From assembly GCF_001610875.1 (NCBI RefSeq), contig NZ_CP011272.1, positions 1,903,988-1,967,987 of the forward strand: 64,000 bases of DNA. The letters run 5' to 3'. The stretch is from Pirellula sp. SH-Sr6A (GTDB lineage: Bacteria > Planctomycetota > Planctomycetia > Pirellulales > Pirellulaceae). Under the pieces are notes generated by a model. That model was not told the origin of the DNA. It did not search any database and saw only the letters and a list, made by a program, of their open reading frames with translations. This document shows, one piece after another, positions 1 to 7,921 of this stretch; the first letter of the stretch is position 1, and each line of letters starts with the position of its first letter. Both the position numbers and the translations under genes were made by a program.

Positions 1-1
1 A

Positions 2-1516
2 AATGTTCCTCGCACGCGTGCCGAGCGCATGAAGGTCTTTGAAACGATCCACGAAAAGACATTCGAGGCTTGGCAGTTTCAGCAGGTCATCACGACGATA
101 GAAGGCCTCGGACGCGACTTGCAAAGGATCTTCGTCCCCAACACCTTCGCCGCGGGAGGCATCAAACCCAAGCGAATCGAAATCGTTCCGATCGAACCGG
201 GTAACGACCTAGCAGGTCGGGACATGTTGGTGGACTGGTGGATGATCGGCCCAACGAACAAAACGTTTCGCGTTCCAGCATTCGGCAATCTCGATCGTCA
301 CTACTTGCTCGGACATCCCCAAGTTCCACCCCTGCCCTGGTTTGCTTCGGCGAATGTAGTGCCTCGCGTTCAAGGCCAACCGGCCATGGAACGGATCAAG
401 ATATGGCAGCGTAGCGACGCCAAGAACCAAGTGCGCGAAGCCTTCATCATCAATGCAACACCATGGGATTGCCAATTGGAATTTTCCTGGACCGTACCGC
501 CGAGCGACCTACAGCGAATTCCTATCGATCGTTATCCATCGGGCGAAGGATCGTCCTCGATGGCTCCCGATGCTCTGACGTCCTGCCCCTACAGCGCGTC
601 CCTTCTTCGCTGGACCGGAGACGGAGCGTCCATCCAGCAGTGGCGAGTAAATCAGGAGGGAACGATCGAGCGAGTGGACCAAATGCTCCGATCGATGGAT
701 CAATCGGTGACGAACTTGAGCTCCGCACACACAGCAACGGGTCTCCTTGAAAACGAAGACTTTGAACTTCCTCCCAAGTCGAAGGGAAACGAAATCGCTT
801 CGGGATGGGCCGCATCGATGAACCCAAAGGCTCCTGTCGCGTGGAGTGATCGCGCCGGGTTTGGTGCAGGAGCTGGCTTACAAATTCGTTTTCAATCCCC
901 TGGAGAGATCGCGTGGTTGCAATCGACTACCTTCGAATCCGATCGCAACCGACTCCGCCTCCAGCTTCACGTCGCGGAAGCCCAAGGAAAGATCGAACAA
1001 GGGTCGGCAACCCTTCTTCTATGGAATCCCAACGCCGCTCGCTTCGAAACAGGGCCGACCAAACCGATTCAGCCCCGCTCCGATTTCTCCGACGGAAAAT
1101 GGCGTGAGTGGGTGGCCGACTTTACCAGCGAGCTGTCAGCCAAATGGAGCGACAACACGCCGAGAATCTACAAACTGCAACTCGATCTGTCAGGGCAGGG
1201 AGAAATTGCGATCGATTCCGTTCGAGTTAGCAGCGATTTCCTTATCGAATCGGAGAGAGCCGATCTTCGCAATCGCGCGTTCGCAGCCAAACGCGCTTGG
1301 GTGGACGGAAATGGAGACCCGGCGATTCGATTGCTTGAAGGAACTTGGGCCCGTCTCTTACGTCTGCATCCCGCTGCCTTAGCTCTTCAATTCCCCGAGA
1401 AAATCACACAAGCGGCGAAACAAAACACATCACCGAAGTCGGGATCGAGACCATCCGACGCTCCACTGCCCAGTAAAGCGGCAGCCCGACGATGGCGAAT
1501 CTTCGATCGCCAATAG
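2..1516 (+). CDS. Hypothetical protein, 5' end outside window
   Basis: The reading frame is open from base 2 with no stop, so the ATG at 29 is probably internal and the gene starts upstream. About 504 residues are visible. Around residues 250-400 there is a carbohydrate-binding-like stretch: a long run of alternating beta-type segments that begins with an NEDFEL motif and ends with IAIDSVRVSS. This recalls the sugar-binding-type modules appended to large planctomycete surface or secreted proteins. The last ~90 residues are helical and end in a basic Ser/Pro-rich tail. No catalytic motif is recognised. The convergent small membrane gene at 1532 begins 16 bases after the stop. Function unknown. 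Confidence 0.75.
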   Translation, partial: NVPRTRAERMKVFETIHEKTFEAWQFQQVITTIEGLGRDLQRIFVPNTFAAGGIKPKRIEIVPIEPGNDLAGRDMLVDWWMIGPTNKTFRVPAFGNLDRHYLLGHPQVPPLPWFASANVVPRVQGQPAMERIKIWQRSDAKNQVREAFIINATPWDCQLEFSWTVPPSDLQRIPIDRYPSGEGSSSMAPDALTSCPYSASLLRWTGDGASIQQWRVNQEGTIERVDQMLRSMDQSVTNLSSAHTATGLLENEDFELPPKSKGNEIASGWAASMNPKAPVAWSDRAGFGAGAGLQIRFQSPGEIAWLQSTTFESDRNRLRLQLHVAEAQGKIEQGSATLLLWNPNAARFETGPTKPIQPRSDFSDGKWREWVADFTSELSAKWSDNTPRIYKLQLDLSGQGEIAIDSVRVSSDFLIESERADLRNRAFAAKRAWVDGNGDPAIRLLEGTWARLLRLHPAALALQFPEKITQAAKQNTSPKSGSRPSDAPLPSKAAARRWRIFDRQ

Positions 1517-1531
1517 CGGTCGTTTTGGAAC

Positions 1532-1822
1532 TTACAGGACGCTCTGTTCGGTGGTTTGTTCTAGCTGAGAAGGAAAGATCGCGCCGACGATCATCGCAGC
1601 CATCGAAGAGGTATGGATGATCCAGCAGCCTTCGTTCGACAAAATCGTTCGAAGTGTCCCCCACGCGACCAAGAGGAGGGCTCCAAAAAAGACCCGCTCC
1701 GCGATGCGACGAAAGCCAGCATCTTCCGTTCCCCTCGCCAACCACAATGAAGTGACTGCAACCAAGGGAATAACCCAGGGATAGCTACCCGCCAACACTT
1801 CGAAAAAGTGAGGTGCATGCAT
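1532..1822 (-). CDS. Small two-segment membrane protein
   Basis: A 96-residue hydrophobic protein. One membrane segment lies at about residues 15-30 (PWVIPLVAVTSLWLA), another at about 42-58 (VFFGALLLVAWGTL), and a third weakly hydrophobic stretch near the C-terminus. I chose ATG 1822 because AAGGAAG lies about ten bases upstream. A TTG eight codons earlier is the alternative. No family recognised. It is convergent with the preceding gene and is followed upstream by a divergent VOC gene. Confidence 0.5.
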   Translation of the reverse strand: MHAPHFFEVLAGSYPWVIPLVAVTSLWLARGTEDAGFRRIAERVFFGALLLVAWGTLRTILSNEGCWIIHTSSMAAMIVGAIFPSQLEQTTEQSVL

Positions 1823-1934
1823 TTGTTCGGCTTCCTTGCCAATCAAGCGTTTGAATCAACTCAAAAGAAGTCTCTCTTTTTTCAAAAAAAGATTCAAGAT
1901 CAGTCGAGTCCACTTCTTCGCGCGGTTTCCCCTG

Positions 1935-2411
1935 TCATCCAAGCTGACCGATCAAAAGGGTGTAACCATCCAGATCCTGTACCCGTAATTCCCCTGCGGG
2001 CATATAGAAGGGATAGCTAATGGAGTAGACCGCGTTCCGCTCGGGCATATGCCCCTCGGAGCCCGCCTTTCGCCATCCAGGTGGTAAGCCCCCATCCTCC
2101 AACCCCTTTTCAAGCAACGCCTGTCGCAATCGCGAAACATCTCGCACATACATATAGAACAACACGGCTTGCTGGCTCGGCACTATGGGACCGCTCGCCA
2201 GCGCGAGAAAAAGTTTCGCCCCGCCCGAAATCAATCCGACGAAGTTCGTAACTCCATCGGGCCTCGTGTACTGGCTCTCGATAGAAAAACCGAGATACGC
2301 GTAAAAACGCGCAGCGGCGTCGACATCGGCCACGTGCGCCATAGGAACCAAACGGTCTACATGCTGTGGGCTGCCCGTGGATGGGTTTGCGCCTGTTTCG
2401 TTGCCTGCCAT
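1935..2411 (-). CDS. VOC (glyoxalase/bleomycin-resistance-like) family protein
   Basis: A 158-residue protein with the vicinal-oxygen-chelate pattern: an early HVADVDAAARFYAYLGF segment, a middle 'AKLFLAL' strand, and a C-terminal 'RVQDLDGYTLLIGQ' strand in which DLDGY corresponds to the usual D-P-x-G-N/Y metal-site region. VOC proteins act as metal-dependent lyases, dioxygenases or binding proteins, and the substrate cannot be read here. The start at 2411 is supported by AGGAGG about eight bases upstream. The longer frame back to 2504 lacks such a site. Confidence 0.85.
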   Translation of the reverse strand: MAGNETGANPSTGSPQHVDRLVPMAHVADVDAAARFYAYLGFSIESQYTRPDGVTNFVGLISGGAKLFLALASGPIVPSQQAVLFYMYVRDVSRLRQALLEKGLEDGGLPPGWRKAGSEGHMPERNAVYSISYPFYMPAGELRVQDLDGYTLLIGQLG

Positions 2412-2588
2412 GAAGAAGTCCTCCTCATTCTTTTCCAATCGTTTCGTCTCCCACTCATTTCCATTTTCATTTCCTCGCAAAGCATTCGCTATTTCCCCCA
2501 GCATTGCAAGTGGGTACTTTCGAGGCAGTGCAAAATCGATTTGAACATGGGCAGACCGCCCTTCGTTATACCGAGAGATTTCCCAACC

Positions 2589-3149
2589 ATGTTACGTCGC
2601 GTCTTGTTGTGCTTTTTTATGTTTGCATCGATCGCTTCGACGGTTCATGCCGAGATGGGATCCCAATTGAAAATCGGTGAACAAGTTCTTCAATTGAATG
2701 GTGCTGGCGTTCGCACCAAGACCTTTGTCCAAATCTACGAGAGCGGGCTCTACCTCCAAACTCCAACTCAAAATGCAAAGGCCGTCCTGGACGGCGATGA
2801 ACTGATGGCAATTCGTGTCCGGATCACATCCGGATTCGTAAATCGCGCTTCGCTGGTCGCGTCGCTTCAAGAAGGCTTGGCCCAATCAACGAACGGCAAG
2901 CCGGAAACGCTCGCGCGTGAAACCGAGCAACTGCAACAGGCGCTTCGAGACGAAGTGAAAAAGAATGACGTCTTCGACTTTGTTTACGTTCCCAACAAAG
3001 GGCTTCACGTTTTGAAGAATGGAAAAGTACAGGGTATGATTCCAGGACTCGCTTTCAAACAGGCCTTGTTCGGCGTCTGGCTTTCCGATTCCCCCGTTGA
3101 CAAAGAACTCCGCCAAGCGATGTTGGCAGGGAAACACTCTTCCTATTAA
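2589..3149 (+). CDS. Secreted chalcone-isomerase-like domain protein
   Basis: A 186-residue protein. A clear signal peptide (MLRRVLLCFFMFASIAS, cleavage near VHAEM) fixes the start at ATG 2589, although the frame is open far upstream. The mature part matches the bacterial chalcone-isomerase-like family: 'LQLNGAGVRTK' at the start, 'VQIYESGLYL', a central helix with FVNRASLVASL, and 'GLAFKQALFGVWLSD' near the end. Bacterial members are periplasmic and mostly of unknown activity, so flavonoid isomerisation should not be assumed. The next small cupin ORF starts on the base after the stop codon, suggesting co-transcription. Confidence 0.85.
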   Translation: MLRRVLLCFFMFASIASTVHAEMGSQLKIGEQVLQLNGAGVRTKTFVQIYESGLYLQTPTQNAKAVLDGDELMAIRVRITSGFVNRASLVASLQEGLAQSTNGKPETLARETEQLQQALRDEVKKNDVFDFVYVPNKGLHVLKNGKVQGMIPGLAFKQALFGVWLSDSPVDKELRQAMLAGKHSSY

Positions 3150-3485
3150 ATGATCGGATCCACGCAGATGAATCAGCCGGAATACCACGTTAAACAGCTT
3201 GCCAACGAAATCGCCATTCCCGAGTCGGGTAAAAAGTCGGTGGTCCTGATCGACGGTCCCAAAACAAAAGCAATCCTGTTTGCATTTGCTCCCGGCAGTG
3301 GACTTGCCGAACACGTCGCACCTCTAGACGCTACGATTCAAATTATCTCTGGCACAGCGAAGCTGACCGTTGGAGAGAACTCGGTCGAAGGTCGACCGGG
3401 AACCTGGATTCAAATGGTCGCATCTACCCCACACAGCATTCAAGCCGAATCGCCTGTCGTGATGTTGCTAACGCTGATCAAATAA
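3150..3485 (+). CDS. Small cupin-fold protein
   Basis: A 111-residue protein with single-domain cupin features: 'GSGLAEHVAPLDATIQIISGTAKLTVGE', then 'GTWIQM' and 'TPHSIQAES'. The usual metal-binding histidine pattern is only partly kept (one H in AEH, one in PHS). It starts immediately after the previous stop (TAAATG). A second ATG at 3168 is equally possible, and neither has a good ribosome-binding site. Probably in one transcript with the CHI-like gene. A binding or small-molecule-modifying role is only an inference from the fold. Confidence 0.75.
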   Translation: MIGSTQMNQPEYHVKQLANEIAIPESGKKSVVLIDGPKTKAILFAFAPGSGLAEHVAPLDATIQIISGTAKLTVGENSVEGRPGTWIQMVASTPHSIQAESPVVMLLTLIK

Positions 3486-3588
3486 TCATGTCCAGGTAGC
3501 CAAGACATCGGGTAGATGTCACCGTGAATAGCGCCCGAGGCCGCCGACTCGCAGCGCTGCCCGGCAAAGGAATGGAGAAGAGAATTCG

Positions 3589-4116
3589 ATGTCTGCAAAC
3601 GATCGTGCCACCATAACCAAGCCGAGCGAAGGTCCCCGAGTCGGGGTCGTCGGCGACATCTATCGATTCCTTGCAACGGGCAAGGAGACGGACGGAAAAT
3701 ACGCGACCTTCGAAGCCATCGTCCCGCCTGGAAGCGGACCTCCACCGCACATTCATAGCCGGGAGGAAGAATCGTTTCTAATTCTCGAAGGTGAAATGAC
3801 CTTCCAACTCGGAGACAATCGCTTCGTGGTCGGTGAAGGAACATTTCTCAATATGCCAGTTGGCAGCCTGCACTGCTTCAAAAACGAAAGCCAAAGAACA
3901 GCGCGCATGCTGATATCGATTGCGCCAGCCGGTTTGGAAGAAATGTTCTTGGAGGTAGGACTGCCATTGGCAAACAGAGACTCCATCGCACCTCCCCCCA
4001 CCCCAGCCGACATTGAAAAACTCCTTGCCGCCGCACCTCGGTACGGGGTCACCATTTTAGTCCCAGAACACACGCCCGGTGAACCTCCGGAACAACACTC
4101 TGCGTTGTCGGAATAA
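3589..4116 (+). CDS. Cupin-domain protein, quercetin dioxygenase-like
   Basis: A 175-residue cupin with an intact motif 1, 'GSGPPPHIHSREEESFLILEGEM' in which the H-x-H and following E are the metal ligands, and motif 2 with 'PVGSLHCFKN' supplying the last histidine. This resembles cupin_2 proteins annotated as quercetin 2,3-dioxygenase-like. The C-terminal tail with a Pro-rich PPPTPAD segment and VPEHTPG is typical of these stand-alone forms. GGAG lies about 15 bases before the ATG. The true substrate is unknown. Followed 17 bases later by the TRIC-type gene. Confidence 0.85.
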   Translation: MSANDRATITKPSEGPRVGVVGDIYRFLATGKETDGKYATFEAIVPPGSGPPPHIHSREEESFLILEGEMTFQLGDNRFVVGEGTFLNMPVGSLHCFKNESQRTARMLISIAPAGLEEMFLEVGLPLANRDSIAPPPTPADIEKLLAAAPRYGVTILVPEHTPGEPPEQHSALSE

Positions 4117-4133
4117 TTTCGGGGTTACTGTTT

Positions 4134-4796
4134 ATGGAGACGCTGAATCTCATTTTGGATTTCGCCGGGACATTCGTCTTCGCGTTGAGCGGCGCGATGA
4201 TGGGAGTTCGGTACAAACTGGACATCTTTGGAGTGCTTGTCCTTTCCTTTGCGGCGGCCAATTCGGGTGGTATCCTGCGAGATGTTTTGATCGGGGCGAC
4301 TCCTCCTCGGGCGATTCAAGATTGGCGCTATCTGGCCGTTTCACTCTTGGCTGGCTTGGTCACCTTTTTTCGCTATTCGAAAATCGATCGATTGAAGTCC
4401 AAGCTATTGCTGTGCGACGCCGTGGGTCTCTCTCTCTTTGCCGTCGCGGGCGCAAACAAAGCGCTAGCCTTTCATCTCGATCCGATACCCGCAATCATGC
4501 TCGGGATGTTGACTGGAATCGGGGGCGGCATGATGCGAGATCTCTTGGTTGCAGAGATTCCTGCAGTGCTGCGAGCGGACTTTTATGCATTGGCGGCCCT
4601 GTGCGGTGCCGCCGTGGTCGTGGTGGGGAACGCATGGAAACTACCTTCGCTGCCCGTCTCTATCGCGGGAGGGTGTCTTTGCTTCGGACTCCGCTACATG
4701 GCGATCCGACGCAATTGGAGACTACCGGTTGCGGACAGCGACGAAGGATCCCCCCAAGGTAACCTTGATCCGAACCACGATAAAGAGTCTGGGTGA
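4134..4796 (+). CDS. TRIC/UPF0126 (YicG-like) membrane protein
   Basis: A 220-residue integral membrane protein made of two repeats of three helices. Each repeat has the family signature: 'NSGGILRDVLIG' in the first half and 'GIGGGMMRDLL' in the second, both with the glycine-rich stretch followed by R-D. This is the UPF0126 family, now grouped with trimeric intracellular cation channels; bacterial members conduct monovalent cations in vitro. Length fits the family (about 200-220). The start METLNL leads straight into the first helix. The last ~25 residues are a polar tail. Confidence 0.9.
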   Translation: METLNLILDFAGTFVFALSGAMMGVRYKLDIFGVLVLSFAAANSGGILRDVLIGATPPRAIQDWRYLAVSLLAGLVTFFRYSKIDRLKSKLLLCDAVGLSLFAVAGANKALAFHLDPIPAIMLGMLTGIGGGMMRDLLVAEIPAVLRADFYALAALCGAAVVVVGNAWKLPSLPVSIAGGCLCFGLRYMAIRRNWRLPVADSDEGSPQGNLDPNHDKESG

Positions 4797-4852
4797 TCCG
4801 ACCCGGTTCCCTGAATCACAAATCGTATTGTTTGGTCGCTTCAGGCTGGAAC

Positions 4853-5233
4853 TCAATAGAATTGATCTTGAAGTTTACGGAGGCCTGTCGGCGAGTTCCA
4901 CTCCACGGTGTCCCCCACCGAGTAGCCAATAATCGCGACTCCCAGTTCGGTCAGGATCGAAAGGCATTCCTTGTTCCGTTTGGCATCGCTCGGATAGACC
5001 AACGTCACTTTGCGATCTTCACCCGAATCCAAATCGGATAGATGAACACACGTATTCATCGTCACCACGTAAGGTGGAATTTCACGAGGAGGAACAATGG
5101 TTGCTTTGTCTAGTTCGCTCTCCAACGCATCGAGCATCGCCGTGTTGGCTGTCGCGAACTGTTTCGCGGAGATTACCAAGTCATGAAGACGGCTGTGGTC
5201 TAAACTGGAAACGAAAAGGGTGCGATTCATCAT
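4853..5233 (-). CDS. Rnk-like / GreA-GreB C-terminal domain protein
   Basis: A 126-residue protein resembling Rnk, the regulator of nucleoside diphosphate kinase. It has a short helical N-terminus (LDALESELDKATIV), then a GreA/GreB C-terminal FKBP-like fold with 'VTMNTCVHLSDLDSGEDRKVTLVYPSDA', 'LSILTELGVAIIGYSVGDTVEWNSP' and 'LRKLQDQFY'. In the family this domain docks to RNA polymerase near the secondary channel without the Gre coiled coil. I chose ATG 5233 (start MMNRTLF) because GGAG lies seven bases upstream; a TTG five codons earlier is in frame but overlaps that site. Confidence 0.85.
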   Translation of the reverse strand: MMNRTLFVSSLDHSRLHDLVISAKQFATANTAMLDALESELDKATIVPPREIPPYVVTMNTCVHLSDLDSGEDRKVTLVYPSDAKRNKECLSILTELGVAIIGYSVGDTVEWNSPTGLRKLQDQFY

Positions 5234-5380
5234 GACTGATTTCTCCAAAGCGTTATTCGAATGGTCGGCCTAGTATAGAGACATACGCCAAAGCCCCGCA
5301 CCCCACCGGGATTAGAGTTTCCAAGGAATCGCTGGCAAGATAGGACCGAATGCACGGACGACAACCCATCAGTCCACAGC

Positions 5381-5409
5381 TTGACACGCAAATAGTTTAC
5401 ATGTATACT
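5381..5409 (+). promoter_or_regulatory. Sigma70-type promoter for doxX-like gene
   Basis: A consensus -35 TTGACA (5381-5386) and a near-consensus -10 TATACT (5404-5409) with exactly 17 bases between them. The predicted transcription start near 5416 leaves an ~80-base leader before the DoxX start at 5496. Such a close match is uncommon in planctomycete intergenic DNA. Confidence 0.7.
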
Positions 5410-5495
5410 ATTAAAGATACCAACGCCGGAGCCTGCATCGCGGGCTGCGGAGAATGAAACCCATGCGATGGAAAATCAATCCGGAGGAGAATCCG

Positions 5496-5909
5496 ATGAG
5501 TCCGAACCGAGAAACGCTCACGTCTGCAGGATTGCTGTTGTTACGAGTCGGTTTAGGTGGGTTGATGCTGGTGCATGGTATCCCCAAGGTGCAAGGATTT
5601 AGCGCGATGTCGGCGGCTTTTCCGGATCCGATCGGGCTGGGGAGCCAGTTGAGTTTGATACTGGCGATTGGTGCGGAGGTTGGGTGTTCGCTTTTATTGA
5701 TCGCAGGGTTTGCGACCCGATTGGCGACGATTCCGTTGGCGTTCACGATGTTCGTAGCGTTGTTCCTGGTTCACGGCTCCGATCCATGGAAGGTCAAAGA
5801 GTTGGCGGCCGTTTACTTGCTAGGCTACGTCTCCCTTTTTCTTACAGGCCCTGGTTGCTTCTCGCTCGACCATTGCTGCTGGAATAAACCGAAGCCCCCT
5901 GCAGCCTAA
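5496..5909 (+). CDS. DoxX family membrane protein
   Basis: A 137-residue protein with four predicted membrane helices and the DoxX signature: 'LLLLRVGLGGLMLVHGIPKV', 'GLGSQLSLILAIGAEVGCSLLLIAGFATRLA' and 'PLAFTMFVALFLVHG'. The 'PWKVKELAAVYLLGYVSLFLTGPGCFSLD' end is typical of the family. DoxX proteins are linked to quinone-dependent or thiol/redox membrane complexes, but the individual role is not readable. The start at 5496 (MSPNRE) is preceded by GGAGGAG at good distance; the longer frame from 5454 has no such site. Confidence 0.85.
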   Translation: MSPNRETLTSAGLLLLRVGLGGLMLVHGIPKVQGFSAMSAAFPDPIGLGSQLSLILAIGAEVGCSLLLIAGFATRLATIPLAFTMFVALFLVHGSDPWKVKELAAVYLLGYVSLFLTGPGCFSLDHCCWNKPKPPAA

Positions 5910-5923
5910 GTGAACGAGCTACT

Positions 5924-5954
5924 AACCGTATCCTCTTAGGGGATACCTCCGGTT
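5924..5954. terminator. Hairpin between convergent doxX and VIT genes
   Basis: AACCG-TATCC paired with GGATA and CGGTT around a short loop, placed 15 bases after the DoxX stop and just before the end of the convergent VIT gene. T-runs are weak on both sides, so bidirectional terminator function is an inference. Confidence 0.35.
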
Positions 5955-5998
5955 CTTAAAACCGCCATTGAAGACGCATTCGAAGGCACGTGCATCCT

Positions 5999-6713
5999 CT
6001 AAACAACTGCCCCAAAGAATGCCCCGCCCCCTGCGGTCAATCCCATCGCGAGCGCGCCCCAGAAGGTCACACGCAGGGCTGCTCGGATGACCGGCGCACC
6101 GCCGACTTTTGCTCCCACTCCCCCGAGAAGAGCAAGGAAGACAATAGAGGTAGACACGACAACGGGGATCATGACTGCGCTGGGGGTGACGAGTACGGTT
6201 ACGAGTGGCATCGCAGCCCCCACCGCAAAGGTTCCAGCCGACGCGAATGCGGCTTGAATGGGTCGAGCGGTCATCATGTCGGAAATCCCCAATTCATCCC
6301 GCGCATGTGTGGCGATCGCGTCATGTGCCATCAGTTGGTCGGCAACTTGATTGGCAAGCTCCACATCGAGACCTCGCTGGACGTAGATGGCCGCCAACTC
6401 ATTGTGTTCGAAGTCACGGTTGGTAGAAAGCTCTTTGCGTTCCCGCTCGAGATCGGCGCGTTCGGTGTCCGCTTGCGAACTCACGGAGACATACTCACCA
6501 GCGGCCATGGACATGGCGCCAGCGACCAACCCGGCAACACCAGCGACCATAATCTCGCCGCTGCTAGCGCTCGATGCCGCTACACCCACGATAAGACTGG
6601 GTCGATACAATACCATCGTTTGCACCGAGCACAGCGGCGCGCAGCCAGCCGATCCGGTCCGTTCGATGCCGTTCAAAATGGTGACCTCTCAAACCATTCA
6701 CCTTTCTTTTCAC
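5999..6713 (-). pseudogene. VIT/CCC1-family iron/manganese transporter, frameshifted
   Basis: Two overlapping frames together make one VIT-family protein. The N-terminal frame (from about 6713, possible GTG start) reads 'HRTDRIGWLRAAVLGANDGIVST', the family's hallmark opening helix. The next frame resumes at 'SLIVGVAA' and continues through 'GLVAGAMSMAAGEYVSVSSQADTERADLERER' to the final helices 'VTFWGALAMGLTAGGGAFFGAVV'. The shift lies at about 6597-6603, where removing one C from a CCC run restores the frame (GIVST then SLIVG). VIT proteins move Fe2+/Mn2+ out of the cytosol. Every other family element is present, so this is either a fresh pseudogene or a sequencing error. Confidence 0.85.
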
Positions 6714-7176
6714 TTCTGCCCAACTAGTGCGCAATAGAAACCGCGATGGGCCACACGCCATCCCCTTTCATCGCGGCGAGCGGTGGCCTTTACTTCACGA
6801 GAGAAGTCCGTGCCCCACTGCGCGATAAATCTGTGAATCCACGTTCTACCATTCGGTAGCCCGATCGGCCAGTTGTTGAAAGAATTCCCGCCTTCGCGTC
6901 ATCCGAGACCAAGTCGGCCCGGCCAAGAATCCTCGTGAGCCTGCATGCGACACTATTCGGATGATCTTCGCTCGGAACAGCAACGATCGAAAATTGCGTT
7001 TAACAGTCAGCCGCATCCGTTCTCGCGGCATCTAATCAACCCTGCGAAAAGGAATTGCGAGTCGTCACCCCTTTACCGATTTGGAACCGCGACGCGCTCA
7101 ACAAGTTTCAACGGGTACAATGATTCGAACAAATCACCATGGACAATCCGACATGCAGCAACACCAAGGCACCATT
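6714..7176. other. Intergenic region without a supported gene
   Basis: About 460 bases between the divergent VIT locus and the secreted-protein gene. Short open frames occur on both strands, but none shows a recognisable domain, signal peptide or ribosome-binding site. Nothing else was seen. Confidence 0.4.
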
Positions 7177-7698
7177 ATGCCCCACTTCGTAATCGCCTCG
7201 TTGCTCATGCTAGCCATCGCTGCAACGATCGCCCATGCGGACGAACATGCACCGTTCAAGATCACCACGAAGCGGGACAACGACCTTGTAGTGGTAAAGG
7301 CGGAAAAAGCACAGGTGGTATTCTCCATCCATAGCCCTTTCGGAATTAGCCACGCCGTCATCGAGCGAACCGACCGGCGATGGCCAGACGCCATAATCCT
7401 TCATCTCCATTTGAAGGGATTGGAAAAGTTCACCATGTCGAACGACAAAGTGAAACTCGAAGCATCGGTCTCGAGTCAAGAGGGTAAAGTCCGGCTATGG
7501 AAGGATGGCAAGGAGGAAACTCCGCTCGACACCAAGAGTCCTTATTGGATCGAGATTCAACCGATCGCTAGGGACGGCAAACCAACCAAAATCATTCCAC
7601 CAAAGGACGGCTACTTTCGGTTGCAGTTACCGAAGGCGTTCATCGCAGAGAATCCGAAATCCATCACACTCTACTGGATCGACTTCTATCGAAACTGA
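7177..7698 (+). CDS. Secreted hypothetical protein
   Basis: A 173-residue protein. The start at ATG 7177 is chosen because AAGG lies about eight bases upstream and the first 22 residues form a signal peptide (MPHFVIASLLMLAIAATIAHA, cleavage before DEHAP). Longer in-frame starts at 7120 and 7153 would bury it. The mature part is beta-rich and basic ('ITTKRDNDLVVVKAEKAQVVFSIHSP', 'RLQLPKAFIAENPKSITLYWIDFYRN') and looks like a small envelope protein. No family recognised. REP palindromes follow the stop. Confidence 0.75.
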   Translation: MPHFVIASLLMLAIAATIAHADEHAPFKITTKRDNDLVVVKAEKAQVVFSIHSPFGISHAVIERTDRRWPDAIILHLHLKGLEKFTMSNDKVKLEASVSSQEGKVRLWKDGKEETPLDTKSPYWIEIQPIARDGKPTKIIPPKDGYFRLQLPKAFIAENPKSITLYWIDFYRN

Positions 7699-7740
7699 TG
7701 GCGTCGCAGCGAATTCGTCCACCCAAAGCCGCATCCCGCG

Positions 7741-7875
7741 TAGAAGCGGCATCTTGCCGCTTACCACCCTGTCAAACGAGAAGTTGCGAAACGGATTCGT
7801 TCGTAGTTCGTAGAAGCGGCATCCTGCCGCTTACTTTCCATGTCACAGACCAAGCGGCGAGACGCCGCTTCTACG
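7741..7875. repeat. Three REP-type palindromes
   Basis: Units at 7741-7763, 7810-7834 and, in inverted orientation, 7852-7875, all of the form GTAGAAGCGGC-rTCytGCCGCTTAC. Each can fold on its GCGGC/GCCGC core. The same unit recurs at 13896-14005, 21348-21373, 21995-22020 and 22576-22637. A REP-associated transposase in this window is the likely mobiliser. Confidence 0.8.
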
Positions 7876-7921
7876 GCTAAGAGCTTGGTCGACGATTTTC
7901 CCTCTTCGTAACCCGACGGCA

